From NCBI RefSeq assembly GCF_019422935.1, contig NZ_JAHZCJ010000004.1, forward strand, positions 200,933 through 264,932: DNA of 64,000 bases. The letters are read 5' to 3'. Shown here piece after piece: positions 35,774-47,239 of the stretch (positions are counted from its first letter, which is position 1; every line of letters begins with the position of its first letter). Below the pieces are notes generated by a model that did not search any database, was not told the DNA's origin, and was given only the letters and a program-made list of their open reading frames with translations. A program made the translations under genes and the position numbers. This stretch comes from Desulfovibrio sp. (lineage in GTDB: Bacteria > Desulfobacterota > Desulfovibrionia > Desulfovibrionales > Desulfovibrionaceae).

Positions 35774-37579
35774 CTATTCGTCGCCCACTTTGAGGGCAGC
35801 GAGAAACGCTTCCTGCGGCAACTCGACGTTACCCATGCGCTTCATGCGTTTTTTGCCTTCCTTCTGCTTCTCAAGCAGCTTGCGCTTGCGCGTGATGTCG
35901 CCGCCATAGCACTTGGCCGTAACGTCCTTGCGGAATGCGGACACGGTTTCGCGGGCAATGATTTTCTGTCCGATGGCTGCCTGAATGGCCACCTGGAAAA
36001 GCTGCCGGGGAATGCTGCGCTTGAGCTTGAGCGCCAATCCGCGTCCGTAGGTATATGCGCGGTCGCGGTGCACAATGACGGCAAGAGCGTCAACTGTTTC
36101 ACCATTGAGCATGATGTCGAGGCGCACAAGGTCAGATTCGCGGTAGTCCAGCGGATGGTAATCCATGGAGGCGTAGCCGCGCGTGGCAGACTTGAGCCGA
36201 TCGAAAAAGTCGTAAACAATTTCCGCAAACGGCAATTCATAGGTCACAACCACGCGGTTAGTGGCCAGATAGTGCAGATTTTTCTGCATGCCGCGTTTTT
36301 CCTCGCACAGCTTCATGACGTTGCCCACGTAATCGTTGGGCACGTGAATGTCCATGTTCACGTACGGTTCATAAAGCGCGCGGATTTTGGTGGGGTCTGG
36401 CAGGTGGCTTGGGTTGTCGATCTGCAAGGTTTTGCCATCGTTTGTGTCCACTTTGTAGACCACCGAAGGCGCGGTGGCAATGAGGCTGACCTCAAATTCG
36501 CGCTCCAGCCGCTCCTGAATGATCTCCATGTGCAGCAGACCGAGAAAGCCGCAGCGGAACCCAAACCCCAGAGCCTGAGAAGTTTCCGGCTCAAAGGAAA
36601 AGGCCGCGTCATTGAGTTGCAGCTTTTCAAGGGCGGTTTTCAGGTTTTCGTACTCGTCGGACTCTGTGGGGTACAGACCGCAGAAAACCATGGGCTTCAC
36701 TTCTGTAAAGCCGGGAACAGGTGTTGTGGCAGGGTTTTCCACCAGTGTGATGGTGTCGCCAACGCGCGCATCGCCCAGATCCTTGATGGAGCCGCACATG
36801 AAACCCACTTCGCCAGCGTGAAGCTCATTCACGTCTGTGGCTTCGGGTGAGAACACGCCAAGGCGCAGCACTTCATATTCCTTGCCGGTGCTCATCAGGC
36901 GTACCATGTCGTTACGCTTGATAGCGCCGTCCATAATGCGGAACAGGATAACTACGCCCTGATAGCTGTCGTACCACGAATCAAAGATGAGCGCTTTGAG
37001 CGGGGCCGCCACATCGCCCTTTGGCGGGGGGAGCCGATGCACAATGGCCTCAAGAACCGCGTCAACGCCCATGCCCGTTTTTGCGGAAACTGGCATGGCC
37101 TCGGAGCAGTCAAGGCCGATACTTTCTTCAATTTCGGCCTTCACGCGTTCAACTTCGGCGCTAGGCAGGTCGATTTTATTAAGCACAGGCACGATTTCGT
37201 GGTCGTGATCAAGAGCAAGATAGACGTTGGCAAGCGTTTGCGCTTCCACTCCCTGAGTGGCGTCAACCACCAGCAACGCACCTTCGCAGGCAGCCAGAGA
37301 GCGCGAAACTTCATAGTTGAAGTCCACATGCCCGGGGGTATCAATGAGGTTCAGTTCGTACATTTGCCCGTTCTGGGCTTTGTACGGAATACGCACGGAC
37401 TGGGCCTTGATGGTGATGCCACGCTCCCGTTCCAGGTCCATTTTGTCCAGATACTGCTGGCGCGCCTCCCGCTTGCTGACAACCTGGGTCAGTTCAAGAA
37501 TGCGGTCGGCCAGGGTGGATTTGCCGTGGTCGATGTGGGCGATAATGCAAAAATTGCGGATATTTTCCTGGTTGGGCAT
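35774..37579 (-). CDS. lepA: Elongation factor 4 (LepA)
   Basis: A 601-residue translational GTPase. G motifs are [13 protein letters not shown] near residue 16, [16 protein letters not shown] and NKIDLPSAE. The domain end includes [33 protein letters not shown] and the C-terminal [22 protein letters not shown]. It remodels stalled or mistranslocated ribosomes. Start chosen at 37579 (MPNQENIRN): AGGA is 7 bases upstream of it but only 1 base upstream of the in-frame ATG at 37585. The gene lies 3' of the atp operon on the same strand, after a terminator. Confidence 0.97.
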   Translation of the reverse strand: MPNQENIRNFCIIAHIDHGKSTLADRILELTQVVSKREARQQYLDKMDLERERGITIKAQSVRIPYKAQNGQMYELNLIDTPGHVDFNYEVSRSLAACEGALLVVDATQGVEAQTLANVYLALDHDHEIVPVLNKIDLPSAEVERVKAEIEESIGLDCSEAMPVSAKTGMGVDAVLEAIVHRLPPPKGDVAAPLKALIFDSWYDSYQGVVILFRIMDGAIKRNDMVRLMSTGKEYEVLRLGVFSPEATDVNELHAGEVGFMCGSIKDLGDARVGDTITLVENPATTPVPGFTEVKPMVFCGLYPTESDEYENLKTALEKLQLNDAAFSFEPETSQALGFGFRCGFLGLLHMEIIQERLEREFEVSLIATAPSVVYKVDTNDGKTLQIDNPSHLPDPTKIRALYEPYVNMDIHVPNDYVGNVMKLCEEKRGMQKNLHYLATNRVVVTYELPFAEIVYDFFDRLKSATRGYASMDYHPLDYRESDLVRLDIMLNGETVDALAVIVHRDRAYTYGRGLALKLKRSIPRQLFQVAIQAAIGQKIIARETVSAFRKDVTAKCYGGDITRKRKLLEKQKEGKKRMKRMGNVELPQEAFLAALKVGDE

Positions 37580-37796
37580 GGTCATGTCCTGGGAAACTGG
37601 ATGGGTTGGCGGCGAATTTTCCGCGTTGAACCAGAATCAATATCCAAGATTCGCGCGGAAGTCTATTTTTGCAGGTCGTGAATTCTCGGCAGAATGCCGT
37701 TTTCAGCCTGAATATCCGAGAGAATGTCGGCTTGGATAGACTAAAATGGTGGAGTGGTGGAGTTTGCGGGCAACAGAGCGAGCAAAAGAATTCTTG

Positions 37797-37843
37797 GGAA
37801 AAGCAAAGCCGCAACAGCGCGGAAATTTCCACGCTGCTGCGGC
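37797..37843 (-). terminator. Terminator of the atp operon
   Basis: On the minus strand GCCGCAGCAGCG and CGCTGTTGCGGC form a 12-bp stem (one G-T pair) closed by GGAAATTTCC, followed by TTTGCTTTT. It lies 25 bases after the atpC stop and 218 bases before lepA. Confidence 0.82.
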
Positions 37844-37867
37844 CCCACAAATCTGAAAATTGGTAGC

Positions 37868-38269
37868 TCAGCGGAGCTGGGCCAGTTGCAAGCGCACAAC
37901 TGCGCGTTGCAGAGCGGCTTCAGCGCGGACAACGTCCACCTTTTCGTCATGGCTGGCAATGCGTTTTTCAGCGCGTTCTTTTGCCGCCATAGCGCGAGCG
38001 GTGTCAATGCTGTCCGCCATCTCTGCCGATTCGGCCAGCACGGTGAGCACGTCATTGTTCACATCGGCGAAACCGCCGGAAATGAAAACGTGCCCTTCCT
38101 TGCCGTCAGCGCGGTAGCGCAGGCCGCCGATCTTCAGGGCAGAAAGCAGGGAAACGTGCTTGGGCAGCACGCCGAATTCGCCCTCAATTCCTGGGCAGAC
38201 GGCCATTTCCACTTCGCCGCTGACCACGGTTTTGTCCGGCGTAACCACTTCAAGTTGCAGCGTGCCCAT
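37868..38269 (-). CDS. atpC: ATP synthase F1 subunit epsilon
   Basis: A 133-residue epsilon subunit. MGTLQLEVVTPDKTVVSGEVEMAV starts the beta-sandwich, with PGIEGEFGVLPKH typical; the helical C-terminus (about 88-133) is rich in Arg, Ala and Glu. It is part of the central stalk and regulates ATP hydrolysis. AAGGAG lies 7 bases before ATG 38269. Last gene of the operon, 97 bases after atpD. Confidence 0.96.
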   Translation of the reverse strand: MGTLQLEVVTPDKTVVSGEVEMAVCPGIEGEFGVLPKHVSLLSALKIGGLRYRADGKEGHVFISGGFADVNNDVLTVLAESAEMADSIDTARAMAAKERAEKRIASHDEKVDVVRAEAALQRAVVRLQLAQLR

Positions 38270-38366
38270 AGGTACTCCTTCGCTCCTGATATACGCAGAT
38301 GGCCGGGTTCGGGTCGCGCCTTGCAAAAGGCGCGACCCAAAACCTCAAAGCGTTGCGATTAACGCC

Positions 38367-40683
<2,317 letters not shown>

Positions 40684-40709
40684 GCTTATCTCCCGTATGG
40701 AGGGGGCCC

Positions 40710-42218
40710 CTAGGCCTTCCAGCCCTGCTTGAAGGCGGTAATGGCCTCGGTGAGCGCTTTTTCCACAGCCTCGTCAATGACTTTCTTATCTTTAATGGCG
40801 TCAAGCACGTCCTTACGCGTATCACGCATAAAGGTGAGCATGTCGTCTTCAAACTTGCGGATCTGTTCCACTGGCACGTCATCCATGTGACCACGGGTAG
40901 CGGCGTAGATGGAGGCAACCTGCTCATGCGAGGGCATGGGCTTGTACTGGGGCTGCTTGAGCAGTTCCACCAGACGTGCACCACGGTCAAGCTTGGCCTT
41001 GGTGCCCTTGTCCAGGTCAGAGCCGAACTGGGCAAAAGCCGCAAGTTCGCGATACTGGGCAAGGTCAAGACGCATGGTACCGGCGACCTGCTTCATGGCC
41101 TTAATCTGCGCTGCGCCACCCACGCGGGAAACCGAAAGGCCCACGTTAATGGCCGGACGCACACCGGCGTTGAAGAGGTTGGGTTCCAGGTACACCTGAC
41201 CATCGGTGATGGAAATCACGTTGGTGGGGATGTACGCGGAAACGTCGCCAGCCTGGGTTTCAATGATGGGCAGAGCCGTCAAAGAACCGGCGCCAAGGCT
41301 GTCGTTCACCTTCGCGGCGCGTTCAAGCAAACGCGAGTGGAGGTAGAACACGTCGCCGGGGAAAGCTTCACGTCCCGGGGGGCGACGGAGCAGCAGCGAC
41401 ATCTGGCGATAAGCCACGGCCTGCTTGGAAAGGTCATCGTAAATGATGAGGGCGTGCTTGCCGTTGTTGCGGTAGAACTCGGCCATTGCGCAGCCGGTGT
41501 ATGCCGCAATGTACTGCAAGGGCGCGGGATCGGACGCCGTGGCTGAAATGATGGTGGTGTATTCCATCGCGCCGTAACGGCGCAAGGTGTCGGCCACCAG
41601 AGCCACGGACGACTTCTTCTGGCCGATGGCCACGTAGAAGCAGTGAATGTCCGTTTCTTTCTGCGCCAGAATGGCATCAACGCAAACAGCGGTCTTACCG
41701 GTCTGGCGGTCGCCAATGATAAGTTCGCGCTGTCCGCGGCCAATGGGAGTCATGGCGTCAATGGCCTTAAGGCCGGTAGGCATGGGCTCATGCACGCTCT
41801 TACGCGCGATGATGCCGGGGGCCTTGATTTCCACCGGGCGCACTTCCGTGGCTTCGATGGGGCCAAGGCCGTCGATGGGCTCACCCAGGGGGTTGAGCAC
41901 ACGACCCATAACGCCGTCGCCCACAGGCACGGAGAAGATCTTGCCGGTACGTTTGACCGGGTCGCCTTCCTTGATGCCCACGTCCGAACCGAGCAGGGCT
42001 ACGCCGACGTTGTCTTCTTCAAGGTTGAGCACCATGCCCATGATGCCGCCGGGGAATTCCAGCAGTTCCATGGACATCGCGTTCTTGACCCCGTAGACAC
42101 GGGCGATACCGTCACCGACATAGAGTACGGTGCCAGTTTCGCTCATTTCGACGCGCTGCTCGTAGTTTTGGATTTGATCCTCAATGATCTTGCTTATCTC
42201 TTCCGCTTTGATCTGCAT
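40710..42218 (-). CDS. atpA: ATP synthase F1 subunit alpha
   Basis: A 502-residue subunit with [20 protein letters not shown] at the start, the P-loop [15 protein letters not shown], the [23 protein letters not shown] segment and the C-terminal domain with [15 protein letters not shown]. Forms the hexamer with beta and holds the non-catalytic nucleotide sites. It begins 3 bases after the atpH stop. Confidence 0.99.
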   Translation of the reverse strand: MQIKAEEISKIIEDQIQNYEQRVEMSETGTVLYVGDGIARVYGVKNAMSMELLEFPGGIMGMVLNLEEDNVGVALLGSDVGIKEGDPVKRTGKIFSVPVGDGVMGRVLNPLGEPIDGLGPIEATEVRPVEIKAPGIIARKSVHEPMPTGLKAIDAMTPIGRGQRELIIGDRQTGKTAVCVDAILAQKETDIHCFYVAIGQKKSSVALVADTLRRYGAMEYTTIISATASDPAPLQYIAAYTGCAMAEFYRNNGKHALIIYDDLSKQAVAYRQMSLLLRRPPGREAFPGDVFYLHSRLLERAAKVNDSLGAGSLTALPIIETQAGDVSAYIPTNVISITDGQVYLEPNLFNAGVRPAINVGLSVSRVGGAAQIKAMKQVAGTMRLDLAQYRELAAFAQFGSDLDKGTKAKLDRGARLVELLKQPQYKPMPSHEQVASIYAATRGHMDDVPVEQIRKFEDDMLTFMRDTRKDVLDAIKDKKVIDEAVEKALTEAITAFKQGWKA

Positions 42219-42221
42219 GTG

Positions 42222-42773
42222 CTATTCACCCCTCTTGAATGTCTCCCGAAGGATTCCCAACTGCGCGCGCAGACTTGCGTCCAGCACCCGGTCACCCATT
42301 TTGAGCACCATACCCCCTAGTATGTCTTTGTCCACGGCAAAGGTCAGCTCAATATCGGTGCCCGCTTTCTGTTGCAAGGTATCCTTGAGCTTAGACTTTT
42401 TGTCTGCGGAAAGTTGTACTGCGGTTATGCATTGGCCGCGGATGATCCCCTTGGCCTCGTCCAGCAGCTTGCCGTACCACGCTGCAATTTCGCTCAGAAA
42501 GGCAAGCCTTTCCTTATCTGCAAGCAGAAAGCAGAAATTGCGCATGGTTTGGTCAGCCTTGAGCTTGGTCAGCAGCTTGTCGAGAACTGCCTTCTTTTCG
42601 CTTACGCCGATAACAGGGCTTTTCAAGGTAAGGTCAAGCCCAGGCGCGGCGGCAAGCATTTCACCAAGAGACGCCAGGCAATCGCCACGCGAACTCAGGG
42701 CTGCATCCCCATCCTTTTTGCCAAGCGCAAAAATTGCGTTGGCATACCTGCGTGCAACCACGGTGTTAATCAA
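42222..42773 (-). CDS. atpH: ATP synthase F1 subunit delta
   Basis: A 183-residue delta (OSCP) subunit: ARRYANAIFALGKKDG at the N-terminus, LLTKLKADQTMRNFCFLLADKERL in the middle and a C-terminal sheet with KAGTDIELTFAVDKDILGGMVLKMGDRVLDASL. It joins the peripheral stalk to the top of F1. Its start overlaps the end of atpF by 4 bases. Confidence 0.95.
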   Translation of the reverse strand: MINTVVARRYANAIFALGKKDGDAALSSRGDCLASLGEMLAAAPGLDLTLKSPVIGVSEKKAVLDKLLTKLKADQTMRNFCFLLADKERLAFLSEIAAWYGKLLDEAKGIIRGQCITAVQLSADKKSKLKDTLQQKAGTDIELTFAVDKDILGGMVLKMGDRVLDASLRAQLGILRETFKRGE

Positions 42774-43351
42774 TGGAGCACCACCTTGTTAAGGGAGTTG
42801 GCGATAAGCTTGTCGTGTTCGGCCGCATTGAGCTTGGAGCTCAGAGCTTTCTCGGCGGCGTCCACGATCTCATCGGCAATGGAGGCGCGCACTTCAGCAA
42901 AGATCGCGCGGCCTTCATTTTCCGCCGTAAGGCGCGCCTGCTCCACAATCTGAGCGGCCTGGCGGTGAGCCTCTTCCACAATGCCCTGCTTGAGGGCTTC
43001 GGCCTGCTGGCGGCTTTCGGCCAAAATGGCCTCGCGTTCAGCATTAAGGTTGGCAATGCGGGTCTCTACCGAGGCCAGCTGCTCCTTGGCCGTCTTGCGA
43101 CGTTCGTCAAGATCGTCCAGCGCATTCTTGATGCCTTCGCGGCGGTTCTTAAAGAAACGCTTGGCCAGCCCGCCAACGAAGTACCAGAGGATGCCGGCAA
43201 AAATTACGAAGTTGAGCACGCGCCAGCCGAAGTCGCCCCAACGCGGCGCTGCATGCCCTTCAGAAGCCATGGCTCCCGCAGGAATGACCACCAGCGCGGC
43301 AAAGGCAATAACGAGCGGCAGGATAAACCCCGCGTGTTTCCATCTGCTCAA
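42770..43351 (-). CDS. atpF: ATP synthase Fo subunit b
   Basis: A 193-residue stalk subunit if the TTG at 43351 is used (SRWKHAGFILPL). No in-frame ATG with a ribosome site exists in the upstream frame; AGAGGGGG lies about 6-8 bases before this TTG. A hydrophobic segment (10-35) then GWRVLNFVIFAGILWYFVGG, the membrane helix, and a long Ala/Glu coiled coil to the end. Two hydrophobic stretches suggest a signal-like extra helix at the N-terminus. Initiation at TTG is uncommon and should be checked. Confidence 0.85.
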   Translation of the reverse strand: MSRWKHAGFILPLVIAFAALVVIPAGAMASEGHAAPRWGDFGWRVLNFVIFAGILWYFVGGLAKRFFKNRREGIKNALDDLDERRKTAKEQLASVETRIANLNAEREAILAESRQQAEALKQGIVEEAHRQAAQIVEQARLTAENEGRAIFAEVRASIADEIVDAAEKALSSKLNAAEHDKLIANSLNKVVLH

Positions 43352-43457
43352 AGCCCACCCCCTCTGTTCGATAATACCGATTCGAAAACAGTTCCCAATG
43401 AAGCCGCAACGCTCGCGTTGCGGAATGGCCCGCAAAGGCCTGAGTCAGCGCCGCTTG

Positions 43458-43877
43458 CTAGCCCTTGATGAGTCGGTCGGCCAGACGGGTGGAAAATTCA
43501 CCCACCTGCTTGCGCAACGCAGCAAGGGTTTCCGCAGCCTGTGCCTGCAGCGAGGCGCGGGTTTCAGCCAGAATGTCGCGGGCGCTTTGCTGAGCTTCGC
43601 CCACCAGCTTCTGCTGTTCGGCCGCGCCTGCGGCGCGGCCAGCCTCACGGTTGCTGCCTGCGTCCTGACGGGCGCGGGCCAGTTCGGCCTCATAGTTGGT
43701 GAGCCGTTCGCCAGCCTGGTACTCGAAAGAGCCGGCTTCCTCGGCCATGTCATCCATGACGCCGTTGCGCTTTTTGATGATTTCGCGGATGGGGCGAATC
43801 AGGAGGATGTTGAGCACATAAATGGCGATAAAGAAGTTCGCCAGCTGAAAAAGAAGAGTGACGTTTAGGTCCAGCAT
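43458..43877 (-). CDS. atpF': ATP synthase Fo subunit b'
   Basis: A 139-residue second b-type subunit. MLDLNVTLLFQLANFFIAIYVLN forms the membrane helix and IRPIREIIKKRNGVMDDM the family motif, followed by an Ala/Glu/Gln coiled coil. It pairs with AtpF in the peripheral stalk. ATG 43877 lies 8 bases from GGAGG. First gene of the operon; the genes for a and c subunits are not here, so they must be elsewhere, as is common in Desulfovibrio. Confidence 0.92.
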   Translation of the reverse strand: MLDLNVTLLFQLANFFIAIYVLNILLIRPIREIIKKRNGVMDDMAEEAGSFEYQAGERLTNYEAELARARQDAGSNREAGRAAGAAEQQKLVGEAQQSARDILAETRASLQAQAAETLAALRKQVGEFSTRLADRLIKG

Positions 43878-43935
43878 GCCGCATCCTCCATGTGAATTGC
43901 GGATTGAAGGAGTTGAAAATACATAAAGCCCTTGC

Positions 43936-43964
43936 AAGATATCTGCTCAGCCCTGTTATGTCAA
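43936..43964 (-). promoter_or_regulatory. Sigma70-type promoter for atpF'FHAGDC
   Basis: On the minus strand a perfect TTGACA (43964-43959) and TATCTT (43941-43936) are 17 bases apart, about 60 bases before the atpF' start codon. Confidence 0.65.
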
Positions 43965-43971
43965 AGGGTAT

Positions 43972-43989
43972 TGGTGACAAATTTCGCAA
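43972..43989. promoter_or_regulatory. Possible Rex operator at the atp promoter
   Basis: TGGTGACAAATTTCGCAA matches 11 of the 14 defined bases of TTGTGAA-N4-TTCACAA and lies 7 bases beyond the -35. Rex is the NADH-sensing repressor reported to control energy genes in Desulfovibrio; matches of this quality are expected by chance about twice in a window this long. Confidence 0.3.
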
Positions 43990-44303
43990 ACTCCGCAATT
44001 TTTTTTTCACAAGCTTTGTGCTCAAAGCTGCGAGGAGTGTAAAACAGTCTTTATGAGAATTGTTTTGGTCTACTGCATCAGCTCAGTACTGTCTGTGCGT
44101 CAATATTGGCTGTTTAAACAAACAAATAAAGTGCACGGCTGGTTGTGGCAGCTCGTGAAGCAGAGAATTGTGCAATAAAGTGTACCATAGTTGCAGTTTT
44201 GCAGTGGGCAGTGCGCGCTACTGAGTGAAAAGCGCTTGCGCAGAAAGACACAAACGAATGCTAAACCAGATTTAACAGGTCTGCATTATTAAAAAAGAAT
44301 ATA

Positions 44304-45374
44304 TCAAACCAGCAGCCAGTCCTGCTGCTCATACCCTGCCTGCGAGAGCCACAGGCCCGCCTCTTCCGCAGCGCCGTGGGCCGTAAGGGCATTGAAAATG
44401 CAGCAGTGCCCGGGCTTAGGCAGCGCACTGCGTCCCAGAACTGGAACGCCGTTTACGCAGTTGCCGATCTTTTTGGGATCAATATCAATGTAAGCAGCGG
44501 GTTTTGGGCCCAACATCCACAAGGGGGCCAGCCGTTGCCGGGCTACACGCCCGCCGCCGATTACCCAAACATGGGGATGAAAGGGGTTGTGTTCCTCAAG
44601 CCAGCGGGCCAGCCACAGTGCCCGCAGCCTGTCGCAGGCGGCGCGTGCGTATCTGCTGTCTGCCCGGGTGGCGCGGGTTGGCGCGTCATTCCACACCAGC
44701 ATTTCGTGCGGCAGCTTTTCCATCACCGCGCCGTAGTGGAGCCAGCGCAGCCAGATCTCCCAGTCTTCGGCAAAGTCGCCGTCACGGTACGCGCCCCATT
44801 TGTCAACGCATTCCCTGCGAAACATGACCGAGGGATGACACAAGGGCGTATCCCGAAAACGTGCGCGGCTGATCTGGGCATGTGTAAGCAGGCTGTTCTG
44901 CCAGTCCACAAAGTGGGCAAAGCCGTGTGCTGTTGCGCGATCTCCGCCAAAAGCCACGCAGGTTGCCGACACGCTGAGTTGCGGATTGTTGAAAAGATGA
45001 GCCACCTGCGTGGCAATGCGCAAGGGATGCGCCGTATCGTCTGCATCCATGCGCGCTATAAACGAACCGCGCGCCACGGCAAGCCCTGCATTAAGCGCTG
45101 CCACAATGCCGCCGTGTGGCAGGTGCAGTGCCCGCAACCTGTGACCGAAACGGATGGGGCTTGCCCAGTATTCCAGAAGCTCGAGGGTGTCATCGGTGGA
45201 TCCGTCGTCAGCAACAATAATTTCAAATTCGGGTAAGGGTGCGCCAGAGGCAGGGCGCTGCCCGAGCAGACTTTGCAGGGTTGCGCCCAGCGTGAGGGCC
45301 GCATTCCACGCTGGCAGCACCACGGATACAAGCGGGGCGGACAACCGGTTTGAAATGTGATCGGTATCAGTCAT
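44304..45374 (-). CDS. Glycosyltransferase family 2 with extra C-terminal domain
   Basis: A 356-residue GT2: VSVVLPAWNAALTLGATLQSLL, VADDGSTDDT, the DxD-type ARMDADD and FAEDWEIWLRW. Past residue about 275 a separate Rossmann-like segment follows, starting HVWVIGGGRVARQRLAPL with AYIDIDPKKIGN, which looks like a nucleotide-binding fold rather than GT2. Function unknown. The start is ATG 45374 without a clear ribosome site (a TTG at 45383 is also possible). Downstream of aroL on the same strand. Confidence 0.85.
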   Translation of the reverse strand: MTDTDHISNRLSAPLVSVVLPAWNAALTLGATLQSLLGQRPASGAPLPEFEIIVADDGSTDDTLELLEYWASPIRFGHRLRALHLPHGGIVAALNAGLAVARGSFIARMDADDTAHPLRIATQVAHLFNNPQLSVSATCVAFGGDRATAHGFAHFVDWQNSLLTHAQISRARFRDTPLCHPSVMFRRECVDKWGAYRDGDFAEDWEIWLRWLHYGAVMEKLPHEMLVWNDAPTRATRADSRYARAACDRLRALWLARWLEEHNPFHPHVWVIGGGRVARQRLAPLWMLGPKPAAYIDIDPKKIGNCVNGVPVLGRSALPKPGHCCIFNALTAHGAAEEAGLWLSQAGYEQQDWLLV

Positions 45375-45410
45375 TAAAGGCAAGCAGTGTGGGCAGGGTT
45401 ATATGTGCGG

Positions 45411-45956
45411 TCATGCCTTGACGTGATCCTGCGGCTTCCGTTCCTGCCAGAGCTGTTCTATGTGCTGGCAGACAACAGGCATGGGCCGCGATGCGTCAAC
45501 TATGTGGTGGGCGGCCTGTTCATAAAGATGCCGCCGTTCGTTCAGAACCTGGCTGATTTCTTCAATAAGTCCCTTGCCGGTCAGAGAAGGACGCTGACTG
45601 TTGACAGGGTTGCGGCTCAGTCTTTCGGCAAGGGTTTGCACGGGGGCATCGAGAAAAACAACCATGCCGCGTTGGCGCATGAGGAGTCGATTCTCTTCTG
45701 CCAGCACCATGCCGCCCCCGGTGGAAACTACGCAGCCAGCGGGGTGTGCGTCCACCACTTCCTGCAAGGCCAGACTTTCCCGGCTGCGGAAGCCGGGCCA
45801 GCCCTCGGCAGCCACAATCTGCTCCACAGTAAGGCCCGCCCGGTGCAGCAAATGCTGATCGGTGTCGGCAAAGGGCAGGCCAAGGCTTCTGGCAAGCGCC
45901 TTGCCGATGGTGGTTTTGCCCGAAGCACGCGCGCCCACCAGAAAGAGAATGCTCAT
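45411..45956 (-). CDS. aroL: Shikimate kinase, AroL type
   Basis: A 181-residue kinase of aromatic amino acid synthesis. P-loop GARASGKTTIGKAL near residue 8, the shikimate-binding GWPGFRSRE, STGGGMVLAEENR and LTGKGLIEEISQVLNERRHLYE match the AroL (type II) isoform of E. coli over its full length. It phosphorylates shikimate at O3. Between a peptidase gene (9 bases upstream) and GT2. Confidence 0.92.
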   Translation of the reverse strand: MSILFLVGARASGKTTIGKALARSLGLPFADTDQHLLHRAGLTVEQIVAAEGWPGFRSRESLALQEVVDAHPAGCVVSTGGGMVLAEENRLLMRQRGMVVFLDAPVQTLAERLSRNPVNSQRPSLTGKGLIEEISQVLNERRHLYEQAAHHIVDASRPMPVVCQHIEQLWQERKPQDHVKA

Positions 45957-45965
45957 GCCGCCTCC

Positions 45966-47039
45966 TTAAAGGATTCTGACGCCGTCTTCTTCAACCAGCA
46001 CGGTGTATTCCCAGCGGATGCCGCCCCATTGAGGGTAGTAGAGCCCCGGCTCAACGGTCACAACCATGCCAGGTTCCAGAACACCCTCAGCGCGTGGCGA
46101 AAGGCTGGGTGCTTCGTGGGTTTCAAGGCCCACGCCGTGCCCGAGGCCGTGCGTAAAGGCATTGGCGACGCCAGCTTTGGCAAAAACATCATGCGCCAGC
46201 GCATAGGCCATGCGCAAAGGCATGCCGGGGCGCATGCCCTCAATGGCCGCAGTCTGGGCCTGCCGGGTAAGGTCGAGCGCACGGCGGAACTCGTCAGCCG
46301 GAGCCGTACCCACCCAGAAGGTGCGCGTCTGGTCAGAGCAGTAGTTCTCAACGCGGCAACCCACATCGACCAGAACCGGGCAGTTGTCTGTAATGGTATC
46401 CTGGCCGGGGATGGCATGCGGCAGGGCCGCGTTTTTGCCCACGGCCACAATGTTGGCAAAGGCAAGCTCCGAAGCGCCGTTTTCGCGAAAAAAGCGCTCG
46501 ATGAGCCAGCTTATGTCGGCCTCGGTGCGTCCCGGCTCAAGCTGGCCCTCAACCCATTTCATCAGCTTGTGGTTGAGCGCAAAAGATTTTTCCAGCGCGG
46601 AAATTTCGCAGGGTTCCTTGATGCGGCGCAGGCGCTCGACCATGCCGTCAGCCGCCTCGCAATACAGGCCGGAGCCAGCGTCGGTCAGATCGCGGGCAAA
46701 GGCGAGGCTGACGCCGTTGGCCTCAATGCCAATGCGGCTGCCGCAGCGCCTGAGCAATCCGTGCAGTTCGCGCGCTGCGTTGCCGCCATATATGAAGATG
46801 CGTTCGCGATCCCAGATGCGTGAGGCTGCGTCCAGATAGCGGCCGTCTGTTGCCAGCCAGTCGTGCCCGTCGGACGTGATGACAAGCCTGCCTGCGCTTT
46901 CGTTAAACTGTGGATCATGCAGCTCAAAACCGGAAAGATAAAACCTGTTGGCAGCCTGGCTGATGAGCATGGCGTCAAGCCCGCGCAAGCGCATGGCACG
47001 CCGGAGGTTTTCACGGCGGGAAGCGAAGATGTCACTCAT
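45966..47039 (-). CDS. Xaa-Pro aminopeptidase-like M24 peptidase
   Basis: A 357-residue M24 (creatinase fold) peptidase. Its N-terminal domain is followed by the pita-bread catalytic domain with ligands in [28 protein letters not shown] and RWEYTVL, i.e. the two Asp, one His and two Glu that bind two metals. Cleaves N-terminal residues before proline, or a dipeptide. AGGAG lies 8 bases before ATG. First gene of the peptidase-aroL-GT2 group. Confidence 0.92.
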   Translation of the reverse strand: MSDIFASRRENLRRAMRLRGLDAMLISQAANRFYLSGFELHDPQFNESAGRLVITSDGHDWLATDGRYLDAASRIWDRERIFIYGGNAARELHGLLRRCGSRIGIEANGVSLAFARDLTDAGSGLYCEAADGMVERLRRIKEPCEISALEKSFALNHKLMKWVEGQLEPGRTEADISWLIERFFRENGASELAFANIVAVGKNAALPHAIPGQDTITDNCPVLVDVGCRVENYCSDQTRTFWVGTAPADEFRRALDLTRQAQTAAIEGMRPGMPLRMAYALAHDVFAKAGVANAFTHGLGHGVGLETHEAPSLSPRAEGVLEPGMVVTVEPGLYYPQWGGIRWEYTVLVEEDGVRIL

Positions 47040-47057
47040 AAAAATTCTCCTGCGGGC

Positions 47058-47086
47058 ACTATACCCAGCGCAGGGCTGGCTGAAAA
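47058..47086 (-). promoter_or_regulatory. Possible promoter for the peptidase-aroL-GT2 group
   Basis: On the minus strand TTTTCA and TATAGT are 17 bases apart, with a CCAGC/GCTGG repeat in the spacer, giving a leader of about 12 bases to the ribosome site. Confidence 0.35.
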
Positions 47087-47203
47087 GGTTAAATTTAACG
47101 GGGTTGAACGGAGCGGATTACGGTGGGCAGACGGGCCGTCAGAATGGACAATTAATACACTTCTTGTATACATTAGCAAAGAGGCTTGGAGTAGCGGGGT
47201 CAG

Positions 47204-47232
47204 TTGACCTAGAACCTAACTAGGACTATTAT
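47204..47232 (+). promoter_or_regulatory. Promoter of the pyrK operon, transcript predicted leaderless
   Basis: TTGACC (47204-47209) and TATTAT (47227-47232) are 17 bases apart, near consensus. The start of transcription is expected at about 47239, one base before the pyrK ATG at 47240. CCTAG/CTAGG (47208-47212 and 47220-47224) form an inverted repeat inside the promoter that could be an operator. Confidence 0.55.
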
Positions 47233-47239
47233 TATAGAC

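Larger units (their letters stand above)
43878..44303. other. AT-rich intergenic region upstream of the atp operon
   Basis: These 426 bases are AT-rich and hold the atp promoter and a possible Rex operator at the left end. On the right end I see no gene or terminator for the adjacent glycosyltransferase gene, which ends at 44304. A small inverted repeat (CACAAAGCTTGTG on the minus strand) lies near 44008-44020. Confidence 0.5.

Noticed and set aside
45387..46823. A 478-residue open frame opposite aroL and the M24 peptidase
   Set aside because: Overlaps two enzymes with intact motifs on the minus strand; shadow frame.
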